The notes under the pieces: model-generated
Told to the model about the DNA's origin: nothing
The model's database searches: none
The model's input: the letters and a program-made list of their open reading frames with translations, nothing else
Source of the DNA: Stenotrophomonas sp. 364
GTDB lineage: Bacteria; Pseudomonadota; Gammaproteobacteria; Xanthomonadales; Xanthomonadaceae
DNA length: 64,000 bases
Assembly (NCBI RefSeq): GCF_009832905.1
Contig: NZ_CP047135.1
Location: 1,900,001-1,964,000 of the forward strand
Direction of reading: 5' to 3'
Shown here: piece by piece, positions 8,120 to 15,372 of the stretch
How positions within the stretch are numbered: position 1 is the stretch's first letter
Layout of the letters: each line of letters starts with the position of its first letter
Translations under genes and position numbers: made by a program

Positions 8120-10162
8120 ATGAACACCCACACCCATACCCTTTCCCATTGGCGCAACCTGGGCATCATTGCCCACATCGACGCCGGCAAGACCACGCTC
8201 ACCGAACGCCTGCTGTGGAAAACCGGCGAGATCCGCCGTGTCGGCGAAGTGCATGACGGCGCGGCCACCACCGATTTCTCGGCCATCGAGCGCGAACGCG
8301 GCATCACCATCGGCGCAGCCGCCGTGCAGGCGCACTGGGCACCGCGCGGTGGCGACGACCATCGGCTGACTTTGATCGACACCCCCGGGCACATCGATTT
8401 CGCGATCGAAGTGGAGCGTTCGCTGCGCGTGCTGGATGGCGCGGTCGCGGTGTTTTCCGCGGTCGATGGCGTGCAGCCGCAGTCTGAAACGGTCTGGCAC
8501 CAGGCGCGTCGCCACGGCGTTCCGCTGATCGCCTATGTCAACAAGATGGACCGTGTGGGCGCCTCGTTCGAGCGCGTGCTGGGCCAGTTGCAGGACAAGC
8601 TGCAGGCGCGGCCCTGGGCGCTCGGCTGGCCGCTGGGCGATGAGAACCACTTCCACGGCTGGGTCGATTTCATCGCCCGGCAACGCGTGGAGTGGGACGA
8701 CGCCGGCAACCCGACCCGCAGCGGATGGACCGCAGACGAGCAGGCGCAGTGGGAACCGTATCGTCTGCGTCTGATCGAGGCGGTGGCCAACCATGACGAC
8801 GCGCTGGCCGACACCTGGCTGGCGGGCGAGGCCGTGGATGACGCGCTGTTGCGTGCCGCGCTGCGCCGGGCCACGTTGGCCGGTGCGGGCGTGCCGGTGC
8901 TGGCCGGTGCCGCGTTCAAGAGCAAGGGCATCGACACCTTGCTGGATGCGATCGTGGATTTCCTGCCTTCGCCGCTGGACCGCCCTGCGGTGGTGGCCAC
9001 CCGTGGCGACAAGGAGGTGCTGCTGCCGCCGGATCCGAAGGGACCGCTGGCGGGCCTGCTGTTCAAGATCACCCACCAGAGCCATGCTGCGTTGAGCTTC
9101 GTGCGGCTGTACTCGGGCACCTTGAAGGTGGGCGACCAGGTGGCCAGTTCGCAGCACGCGCAGGGCCGGCGCATCAGCCGGCTGGTGCGGGTGCAGGCCG
9201 ACCACACCCACGACATCACCGAGGCGGTTGCCGGTGAGATCGTGGCGGTGATCGGCTGGAAGGATGCGGTGAGCGGTGAAACGCTCAGCGCGCCGTCCGC
9301 GCCGCTGCTGCTGGACACCATCCATGCCCAGCACGCGGTGCTGGCATGGCGGTTGAATGCGGACAAGGCGTCGGACCTGATCCGGATGAGCCAGGCCCTG
9401 TCGAGCCTGGCCCAGGAAGATCCCTCGTTCCGCGTCGCGACCGACGCGGTGACCGGGGAGACCCTGATCTGGGGCATGGGCGAGCTGCACCTGGAGGTGA
9501 TGGTCGAGCGTCTGCGCAGCGAGTGGAACGTGCCGGTGCGGGTGGGTGAGCCGCGTGTGGCCTACCAGGAAACGCCCGCCCGCGCGGTGCACGGCGTGGA
9601 AGGCAAGGTGGCCAAGCAGACCGGCGGCCAGGGTCAGTTCGCCCGGGTGCTGATCGAGGTGGCGCCCACCGGCGACGACGCGGTGCGCTTTGTCGACCGC
9701 ACCGTGGGCGGCGTCATTCCGAAGGCGTTCGTGGCGGCGGTGGAGAAGGGCGTGCGCGCGGCCCTGGAAGAGGGCCCGCGTGGGTATCCGGTGGTCGGGA
9801 TCGAGGTGACCCTGACCGACGGCCAGACCCATGCCAAGGACTCGTCGGAAATGGCGTTCCATCGCGCGGGCAGCGAGGCGGTGAAGGCGGCGCTGGCCAC
9901 GGCGGGCACGCGCCTGCTGGAGCCGGTGATGGAAGTAGCGATTCATGCGCCGTCGGGCAACGTGGGCGATGTGGTGGGCGACCTCAACCGCCGGCAAGGG
10001 CGGGTGGCGTCCATCGAGGACCACGGTGCGCAGGTGGACGTGTTGGGTTATGCGCCGCTGGCGCGGCTGGCCGGTTACACCACGGCGCTGCGCTCGCTGA
10101 CCCAGGGGCGTGCGTCCAGCGACATGCGCTTCAACGGCTACGAAGAAGTGCAGGCCGCATGA
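8120..10162 (+). CDS. EF-G-like translational GTPase
   Basis: 680 residues from the third in-frame ATG. Starts at 8096 and 8105 are also open but none has a good SD, and EF-G proteins begin close to RNxGIIAHIDAGKTT. G1 is AHIDAGKTT, the switch I region has RERGITIGAA, G3 is DTPGHIDF, and G4 is NKMD. Domains II-V follow, ending near GYTTALRSLTQGRASSDMRF. The length is near that of EF-G and slightly above Tet(M)/Tet(O) ribosomal protection proteins (about 640). It stands alone, not in a str (rpsL-rpsG-fusA-tuf) operon, so it is a second, accessory EF-G paralogue. The leader with two small ORFs and a terminator suggests expression tied to translation stress. It ends in a classic terminator. Whether it protects ribosomes, recycles them or elongates is unknown. 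Confidence 0.85.
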   Translation: MNTHTHTLSHWRNLGIIAHIDAGKTTLTERLLWKTGEIRRVGEVHDGAATTDFSAIERERGITIGAAAVQAHWAPRGGDDHRLTLIDTPGHIDFAIEVERSLRVLDGAVAVFSAVDGVQPQSETVWHQARRHGVPLIAYVNKMDRVGASFERVLGQLQDKLQARPWALGWPLGDENHFHGWVDFIARQRVEWDDAGNPTRSGWTADEQAQWEPYRLRLIEAVANHDDALADTWLAGEAVDDALLRAALRRATLAGAGVPVLAGAAFKSKGIDTLLDAIVDFLPSPLDRPAVVATRGDKEVLLPPDPKGPLAGLLFKITHQSHAALSFVRLYSGTLKVGDQVASSQHAQGRRISRLVRVQADHTHDITEAVAGEIVAVIGWKDAVSGETLSAPSAPLLLDTIHAQHAVLAWRLNADKASDLIRMSQALSSLAQEDPSFRVATDAVTGETLIWGMGELHLEVMVERLRSEWNVPVRVGEPRVAYQETPARAVHGVEGKVAKQTGGQGQFARVLIEVAPTGDDAVRFVDRTVGGVIPKAFVAAVEKGVRAALEEGPRGYPVVGIEVTLTDGQTHAKDSSEMAFHRAGSEAVKAALATAGTRLLEPVMEVAIHAPSGNVGDVVGDLNRRQGRVASIEDHGAQVDVLGYAPLARLAGYTTALRSLTQGRASSDMRFNGYEEVQAA

Positions 10163-10169
10163 CACGCTG

Positions 10170-10194
10170 GTAGGCACCGACCGTTGGTCGATGC
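10170..10194 (+). repeat. SMAG/REP-like element after the EF-G-like gene
   Basis: GTAG then GCA-C-CGACC-GTT-GGTCG-A-TGC. One internal mismatch (C10177/A10191) is flanked by paired bases. It lies between the stop codon and the terminator. Confidence 0.7.
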
Positions 10195-10198
10195 ATGA

Positions 10199-10228
10199 GG
10201 GGGCCGGGCAACCGGCCCCCTTTTTTTT
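10199..10228 (+). terminator. Intrinsic terminator of the EF-G-like gene
   Basis: GGGGGCCGG (10199-10207), loop GCAA, CCGGCCCCC (10212-10220), then eight T. A near-ideal factor-independent terminator. Confidence 0.95.
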
Positions 10229-10587
10229 ATTTTCGCCTCGATCGCGCCAAACGCATAAGCGTGGTGCCGTTATCTGCCCTGCAGCCAGGCCGGGATGGGT
10301 CATGTGGCACGTGCCGGTCTGCACCCATGCGCGGATCTGCGCGGCGCGTCCGGGGTCATGACCGGCCACGCTGTCGAGGGCTACCAGGGCCTCCGGGTGA
10401 TGGGGGCTGCAGGGGCGATGTCGATCACGCGTTAGCTTCCTTCCGGGGGTGTCAGGTGCCGGCGGGCACCTTGCCCATTCTGGCTTGGGCGGACGCCGCT
10501 GGGACCGGTCAGGCCTTCTGCATTTACACTACTGGGCTGGGTCACGCGTTTTCGCGCGGACCCGTTTCCCGACTTCTGGAGCCTCCG
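10229..10587 (+). other. 359-bp stretch without a supported gene
   Basis: No convincing start, SD or codon pattern on either strand. A minus-strand frame across 10240-10430 stays open and reads protein-like (AQIRAWVQTGTCHM), which might be the remnant of a decayed gene, but it runs through the terminator and has no plausible start. The right part presumably carries the promoter of the M14 peptidase. Confidence 0.4.
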
Positions 10588-11508
10588 ATGACCCTTGCGC
10601 ATTTCTACCCGATCGGCACCCCCGGCCAGCCCTGGGGCGACGCCGAACGCGCGCAGTGGCGGGCCCGCCAGCAGCGCCAGCGCAGCTACCACGAGGACGT
10701 GGTGGCCGCGCTCGAGCGCCTGGGCGAGCGGTTCGAGGTGGTCCAGTATGGCCAGCTCGACTATGCCCCGGACCACTATCCGCTGTTTGCGGTGGTGAAC
10801 CAGCAGTGGGACCCGGCGCTGCCCAGCGCGCTGGTGACCGGTGGCGTGCACGGCTATGAAACCAGTGGCGTGCACGGCGCGCTGCAGTTCCTGGACCAGC
10901 ACGCCGACGCCTACGCCGGGCGCATCAACCTGATCGTGGCCCCGTGCGTCAGCCCGTGGGGCTATGAGCGCATCCAGCGCTGGAACCCCGACGCGATCGA
11001 TCCCAACCGCAGCTTCCGTGACGGTGGCCAGATCGAAGAGGCGGCCGCGCTGATGCGCTGGGTGGGCGCCCGTGCAGATGGCCTGCTGGTGCATCTGGAC
11101 CTGCATGAAACCACCAACAGCGACCTGGAAGAGTTCGATCCGGCCCGCTGCGCGCGTGACGGCAAGGACCTGGTGCCGGACATCATTCCCGATGGTTTCT
11201 ACGTGATCGGCAACAGCGAAGACCCGCAGCCGGCGTTCCAGCAGGCGCTGGTAGCGGCAGTCGAAAAGGTCACGCATATCGCGCCGGCCGATGCCAAGGG
11301 TGAGCTGATTGGCATGCCATTGCAGTCCAACGGGGTGGTGTGGGGCGAATCCCGCTCGATCGGTGCCTGCGCCGGCTTCACCAACGCCCGCTATGCCACC
11401 ACCACCGAGGTGTATCCGGACAGCCCCCGCACCAACCCACAGGAATGCAACGATGCGCAGGTGGCGGCCGTGTGCGCTGGCCTGGACTTCGCTCTGGCCC
11501 AGCCCTGA
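10588..11508 (+). CDS. M14-family metallocarboxypeptidase
   Basis: 306 residues from the ATG behind TGGAG (10577-10581). The zinc-site motif HGYE (within GGVHGYETSG) is followed by WNPDAIDPNRSF and then HLDLHETT, the layout of M14 carboxypeptidases and related deacylases. The TTTEVYPDSPRTN stretch near the C-terminus probably carries the general base Glu. There is no signal peptide, so it is a cytoplasmic enzyme; the substrate is unknown. The frame stays open upstream to 10195, but that part lacks an SD and resembles intergenic DNA. The FNR-type regulator begins 12 nt after this stop and may be cotranscribed. Confidence 0.85.
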   Translation: MTLAHFYPIGTPGQPWGDAERAQWRARQQRQRSYHEDVVAALERLGERFEVVQYGQLDYAPDHYPLFAVVNQQWDPALPSALVTGGVHGYETSGVHGALQFLDQHADAYAGRINLIVAPCVSPWGYERIQRWNPDAIDPNRSFRDGGQIEEAAALMRWVGARADGLLVHLDLHETTNSDLEEFDPARCARDGKDLVPDIIPDGFYVIGNSEDPQPAFQQALVAAVEKVTHIAPADAKGELIGMPLQSNGVVWGESRSIGACAGFTNARYATTTEVYPDSPRTNPQECNDAQVAAVCAGLDFALAQP

Positions 11509-11519
11509 TCATCGCCGTC

Positions 11520-12275
11520 ATGTCGTCACCGGGCACCCCCAACCCCGCTGCCGCCGATGACGGCGATGCGCTGCATTTCTGCAGCACCTGCGCGTTTTCC
11601 GATGCGTGCATGTCGCAGGGCTACGACAAGACCGCGCTGGCCGAACTGCATGTGCTGGTGGACCACGTGGGGCCGTTTCGCGCGGGCGAGCATATCTTCC
11701 GCGCGGGCGATCCGTTCGATTCGATCGCCGCGGTGCGTGGCGGCATGGTCAAGACCTACCTCAACGACAGCCAAGGCAACGAGCAGGTGCTGGGCTTCAG
11801 CCTGCCCGGCGAGGTGATCGGGCTCAACGCGATCCACGGTGCGCGTTACCCCTGCAATGCCGTTGCGCTGGACACGGTGTACCTGTGCCGGTTCTCGTTC
11901 CCGCGCATGAGCCTGCTGGCCACGCGCATGCCCGGCCTGCAGGCCAAGCTGTTCAGCTTGCTCAGTGCCGAGATCGGCAAGGTGGCGTTGATGGCGGCCA
12001 ACCATCGCACCGAGGCGCGCATGGCCGCGTTCCTGCTGGATCTATCCGAGCGCTATGCGCGCCGCGGCTTCTCGCCGCTGCGCTTCAGCCTGAGCATGAG
12101 CCGGGTAGAGATCGCCAACTACCTCCGCATGGCGCCGGAGACCGCCAGCCGGGTGCTGCGCCGACTCAGCGATGACGGCGTGATCGCCGTCAACCAGCGC
12201 GAAATGCAGGTGCTGCAGCCGGAGCGGCTGGCTGCGCTGGCCGCGGCAAGCGACGGGACCGGCGCGGCCGGTTGA
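11520..12275 (+). CDS. FNR/ANR-type oxygen-sensing transcriptional regulator
   Basis: 251 residues from the ATG that best fits the family. The N-terminal cysteines C21-x2-C24-x5-C30 plus C112 reproduce the four-Cys [4Fe-4S] ligand set of E. coli FNR. A cyclic-nucleotide-type beta-roll follows, then a long dimerisation helix and a C-terminal winged HTH. The recognition helix contains ETASR, equivalent to the ETISR of FNR, predicting a TTGAT-N4-ATCAA site. It lies convergent to a diflavin reductase and Aer-like PAS gene pair. The start is not backed by a strong SD; the preceding frame overlaps the peptidase. Anaerobic control of the neighbouring genes is inferred. Confidence 0.88.
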   Translation: MSSPGTPNPAAADDGDALHFCSTCAFSDACMSQGYDKTALAELHVLVDHVGPFRAGEHIFRAGDPFDSIAAVRGGMVKTYLNDSQGNEQVLGFSLPGEVIGLNAIHGARYPCNAVALDTVYLCRFSFPRMSLLATRMPGLQAKLFSLLSAEIGKVALMAANHRTEARMAAFLLDLSERYARRGFSPLRFSLSMSRVEIANYLRMAPETASRVLRRLSDDGVIAVNQREMQVLQPERLAALAAASDGTGAAG

Positions 12276-12322
12276 CGGGACGGCGTAGGCCGGGGCTGCG
12301 CAGCACTGCCCTGGCGGAGTGC

Positions 12323-13864
12323 TCAGTACAGTTCCCGATGCAGCCGGCCCTCCGCCTGCAACGTATCCCATGTACTACCGCCGTCTTCGTGGGCCGGCAT
12401 GATCGTGTTGATCGCGTCCTGCACGGCAGCGCCCAGGTGCTGCTTGTTGCCGCACAGGAACACATGCGCGCCATGCTGCAGCAGGTTGCGTACCGTATCG
12501 GCCTGCTCAGCCAGCGCGTGCCGCACGTAATACTTGGCCACGCCGTCGCGCGAGAAGGCCGTGTGCAGTCCCTGCAGGCGACCGTCGGCGCGCCAGGCCT
12601 CCAGGTGCTGCTGGTAGAGGAAGTCGTGGTCGCGATGCTTCTCGCCGAACACCAGGTGTACCTCGCGCTCCTGACCGGCGGCGTCCAGCTCGTGCAACAG
12701 CCCCATCAACGGCGCGATCCCGGTTCCGGTGCCGACCAGCAGCAGTGGGGCGTGGGGGTCGCGGGGCAGGTGGAAACCCGGGTTGGCGCGGCAGTACACG
12801 CGGGCGCTGCCGTCGCCGTCCAGCAGCCAGCCGGTGGCGGTGCCGCGACGCTCGCGACCGCTGCGGGTGTAGCGCACCTCGCGCATGCACAGCGCGGCCT
12901 GCGCGCTGCCGGCGGCCGATGCGATCGAATAGGCGCGCGGCAGGCAGGGCGACAGCAGCTCCGCTAACCGCGCCAGTGGCACGCGGTCGGGGCTGGCGTG
13001 GTCGTTCAGTACATCCAGCAGGTCGGCGCCGTGCAGGTAGGCCTCCAGTGCGGGGCGCTGGCTGCTGCGCAGCAGGTCCTTCAGTGCGTCGCTGCTGCCC
13101 AGGCGTGCCAGCTCGCGCAGCACTGTCTTCCCGAGCAGTCGCAGCTCCTTGTTGCGCAACAGGTCGACCGCTTCGTCCTGGCCATACCAGCGCGCCAGTG
13201 CCTGTAGAAGCGTTGGGTCGTTCGGGGCCACCACATGCAGGGTGTCGCCCGCGCGGTAAGCGATGCCGCTGCCGCTCAGGTCCAGCTCCAGGTGCCATGC
13301 CGCCGGATCGCGTGCGCTGAGGCGACGACGCGTGGTAATCGGTGCCGCGAACGCATTGTCCTCGGCGTACGCGGTCACCTGCAGACGAAGGTTGCGGCCT
13401 GCCGCTTCGTTGCCGTCCAGCACGTGGCCCAGCACCGGCGCCCATTGGTCGAAGAAGTGCTCGTAGCCTGCATCGGCGTCAACCCGGTGCATGATCGGCC
13501 GTGCCTGCCGCTCACCGAGCAGGGTGTCGAGGGTCTTGCTGAAGCCGCAGAAGCGCGGGTAGCCGGTATCCCCCAACCCGAACACGGCGTAGCGCAGTCC
13601 GGGCAGGGCAGGGGTCTGGCGCAATGCGTCGGCGAAGCGTTCGCCATTGGCGGGTGGCTCACCGTCGCCGAAGGAACTGGACAGCGCCAGCAGCACGTCG
13701 CCCGCGCCAAGCGAGGCCACGTCGATGGCGTTGAAGGGCAGCACCTGCGGGGCGTGCCGCTGCAGGGCCGGGAACGCGCCCAGGCGGTGGGCCAGGGCGC
13801 GTGCGTTGCCGGATTCGGAGCCGTATCCGACCAGCACGCGTTGGATCGGGGAGGCAGCGTCCAT
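12323..13864 (-). CDS. CysJ-like diflavin (FMN/FAD) NADPH reductase
   Basis: 513 residues. The N-terminal flavodoxin domain starts with the FMN phosphate loop GSESGNA and has SSSFGDGEPPANGERF and VFGLGDTGYPRFCGFSK. The FAD domain follows with RAYSIASA, then an NADP domain with GTGTGIAPLMG and FLCGNKQHLGAAV, ending in a terminal Tyr as in CysJ. No cysI-like hemoprotein gene accompanies it. Its ATG overlaps the stop of the PAS gene in TGATG (13866-13862), so the two are translationally coupled. The in-frame extension upstream to 14371 is the shadow of the PAS gene. It may pass electrons to, or oxidise NADPH for, a redox partner sensed by the PAS protein. The acceptor is unknown. Confidence 0.85.
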   Translation of the reverse strand: MDAASPIQRVLVGYGSESGNARALAHRLGAFPALQRHAPQVLPFNAIDVASLGAGDVLLALSSSFGDGEPPANGERFADALRQTPALPGLRYAVFGLGDTGYPRFCGFSKTLDTLLGERQARPIMHRVDADAGYEHFFDQWAPVLGHVLDGNEAAGRNLRLQVTAYAEDNAFAAPITTRRRLSARDPAAWHLELDLSGSGIAYRAGDTLHVVAPNDPTLLQALARWYGQDEAVDLLRNKELRLLGKTVLRELARLGSSDALKDLLRSSQRPALEAYLHGADLLDVLNDHASPDRVPLARLAELLSPCLPRAYSIASAAGSAQAALCMREVRYTRSGRERRGTATGWLLDGDGSARVYCRANPGFHLPRDPHAPLLLVGTGTGIAPLMGLLHELDAAGQEREVHLVFGEKHRDHDFLYQQHLEAWRADGRLQGLHTAFSRDGVAKYYVRHALAEQADTVRNLLQHGAHVFLCGNKQHLGAAVQDAINTIMPAHEDGGSTWDTLQAEGRLHRELY

Positions 13865-14292
13865 CAGGCGGCAGCGTAGAAGTCGTCGAACTTTTCCTTG
13901 CTGAACTCCACCGCGTCGAAGTTGCTCATCAGATCGTTCACCACGCGGCGAATGCTGATGTAGGCGGTGATGGCGCCCTCGGCGTCGAACAGCGGCTGCA
14001 CCGTGGTGTCCACCACGTACAGGGCGCCGCCCTTGCCCAGGTTGGGCACGATGCCGGTCCAGCTCCTGCCGGCCTTGATGGTGTCCCACATGTCCTTGTA
14101 AACCGCCTTGGGCACGTCGGGGTGGCGCACGATGCTGTGCGGCTGGCCGATCAGTTCGTCGCGGCTGAAGCCGGTGAGCGTGCAGAACAGGTCGTTGGCA
14201 TAGGTGATGTTGCCCTGCAGGTCGGTGGTGGAGATCACCATGACGTTCTGCAGGGCATTCAACAGCTGGGCGTTGTCGGGGGTGTAGCGCAT
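13864..14292 (-). CDS. Stand-alone Aer-type PAS domain protein
   Basis: 142 residues starting behind AAGGA (7 nt from the ATG). It is a single PAS domain closely resembling the FAD-binding PAS of the aerotaxis receptor Aer: TTDLQGNITYANDLF, GQPHSIVRHPDVPKAVYKDMW and RSWTGIV, with the Aer His/Trp positions kept. Unlike Aer there is no membrane segment, HAMP or signalling domain; the tail ends in SKEKFDDFYAAA. It is coupled to the diflavin reductase downstream, suggesting a flavin redox sensor that reports to, or is reduced by, that enzyme. Flavin binding is inferred from the motif only. Confidence 0.85.
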   Translation of the reverse strand: MRYTPDNAQLLNALQNVMVISTTDLQGNITYANDLFCTLTGFSRDELIGQPHSIVRHPDVPKAVYKDMWDTIKAGRSWTGIVPNLGKGGALYVVDTTVQPLFDAEGAITAYISIRRVVNDLMSNFDAVEFSKEKFDDFYAAA

Positions 14293-14357
14293 GGCCGGAT
14301 CCTTGTGGAGGGGGGGGCGTGTCCCGTACAGGATCGGCGCGCCACGCCGGGGTGACC

Positions 14358-14371
14358 ATGACAAAGATCAA
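14358..14371 (-). promoter_or_regulatory. Candidate FNR half-conserved box upstream of the PAS gene
   Basis: On the minus strand it reads TTGAT-CTTT-GTCAT, against TTGAT-N4-ATCAA: the first half-site is perfect and three of five bases match in the second. It is centred about 73 nt upstream of the PAS start codon. Weak alone; its interest is the FNR-type gene next door. Confidence 0.3.
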
Positions 14372-14387
14372 GCGGGCCGGCGCCGTG

Positions 14388-14408
14388 GCTGCGACACTAC
14401 GTCGCAGC
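14388..14408. other. Hairpin in the intergenic region
   Basis: GCTGCGAC-ACTAC-GTCGCAGC, a perfect 8-bp stem with a 5-nt loop and no adjacent T-run. Confidence 0.5.
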
Positions 14409-14415
14409 GGAAACG

Positions 14416-14449
14416 CCGACGGCGCGGGAATCGCTTCCCGCGCCGTCGG
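14416..14449 (-). terminator. Long perfect hairpin downstream of the 14471-15001 gene
   Basis: A 15-bp perfect stem (14416-14430 with 14435-14449) closes a 4-nt loop TCGC. On the minus strand a short TTT follows. It lies 20 bp past the stop of the exported-protein gene and is the likely terminator, although the U-tract is poor. Confidence 0.55.
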
Positions 14450-14470
14450 TTGTGCCGCTTGCCAGATGCG

Positions 14471-15001
14471 TTACAGGATGTCGCCGTACGCGCAGCCCAC
14501 GGTGACCCAACCCGGCGAATAGCTCAGGTCCACCAGCACGCGCGCGTTGCGGTTGCCACTGAGTGCCTTGCGGTAATCCATGCCCTTCCAGCCGAAGGTT
14601 TCTTCCATCGCGGCCTGGTCCGGACGCGGGGTCATCCCGCCGATGCGGTCCACGATCGCTTTGCCGCGGGCCAGCTCCTGCCCCGGCGTGACCTTGAAGG
14701 CCAGCAGCATCTCGGTGGTGCTGGACAGGTGCACCAGATCAGAGGTTTCGCCCCACGCGGTGATGGGCGCGTCACTCTTCCACAGGCTCAGCGCAGCGTC
14801 GCCCGAGGCGGCCGAACCGGCATGCGCGAAGTCGGTGATTTCCTCTGCGTTGATGCTGTCGGTGAATGCGGCGACCTGGTCGGCGGTCAGTTTGCATTCC
14901 AGCAGGCGCGACAGCGTGGCGGCGGTGCTGTCCTGGGCCATGGCGGCCGCGGGTGCGAGCAGGCCGAGCAGGGCGCACAGGGTGGTGGTCTTGATGGACA
15001 T
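14471..15001 (-). CDS. Exported protein of unknown function
   Basis: 176 residues beginning MSIKTTTLCALLGLLAPAAA, a signal peptide cleaved near MAQ. The start is preceded by a GAAGAG-type SD about 10 nt away; an upstream in-frame ATG would bury the signal. The mature protein has two Cys (LECKLTADQV near residue 37 and TVGCAYGDIL at the end) that could form a disulfide. No family recognised. Confidence 0.7.
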   Translation of the reverse strand: MSIKTTTLCALLGLLAPAAAMAQDSTAATLSRLLECKLTADQVAAFTDSINAEEITDFAHAGSAASGDAALSLWKSDAPITAWGETSDLVHLSSTTEMLLAFKVTPGQELARGKAIVDRIGGMTPRPDQAAMEETFGWKGMDYRKALSGNRNARVLVDLSYSPGWVTVGCAYGDIL

Positions 15002-15121
15002 CGGGTGGTATCTCTTCGTGCTGATGGTGGGATGCCGCGCGCACGTTCCGTGTGAGCACGTCGCGGCGGCGGAGGGATTCTGCACGATTCCCGGTGTCCC
15101 TCGATAGCGCTGCAGTGCCGT

Positions 15122-15149
15122 AATGTGAAGATGAGGTAGGGATCACATT
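15122..15149. promoter_or_regulatory. Inverted repeat AATGTGA-N14-TCACATT
   Basis: Perfect 7-bp arms, AATGTGA (15122-15128) and TCACATT (15143-15149). The arms contain the TGTGA/TCACA half-sites used by CRP/Clp proteins, but the 14-bp spacer is longer than the usual 6, so another regulator or an mRNA hairpin is as likely. Confidence 0.35.
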
Positions 15150-15227
15150 TTCGATGTGTAGTACCATGCGTCGCTTGATCATTGTCTCGGGCCGTTGCCC
15201 GTCTCTCGGTCACCCTTCCTGCAGCGC

Positions 15228-15241
15228 CGTGGAATTCCACG
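15228..15241. promoter_or_regulatory. 14-bp perfect palindrome upstream of proP
   Basis: CGTGGAATTCCACG, about 130 bp before the proP start. A possible operator; no known regulator matched. Confidence 0.35.
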
Positions 15242-15372
15242 CGGCCGTCCGGGAACGCCTGTTGCCACCCCTTCTTCGCGCCTTGTGCCGCGTTCCTTCG
15301 AAGGCGGTTCTTTCCTGTGCCGTGCGCGGGACCTCGGGCGTGGTGGTGGCCATGCTTCCAGGAGAAAGCAGA

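Larger units (their letters stand above)
15002..15372. other. Divergent control region between exported-protein gene and proP
   Basis: 371 bp without a supported gene. It contains two dyads listed separately (15122-15149 and 15228-15241). Several frames are open but lack SDs. Confidence 0.5.

Noticed and set aside
8096..10162. Tet(M)/Tet(O) tetracycline resistance protein
   Set aside because: Length and domain V sequence are closer to EF-G; no specific tetracycline-protection signature could be seen by eye, so only EF-G-like is claimed.
13865..14371. N-terminal extension of the diflavin reductase
   Set aside because: This is the antisense-free but out-of-frame reading of the PAS gene; the TGATG junction gives a natural start at 13864.
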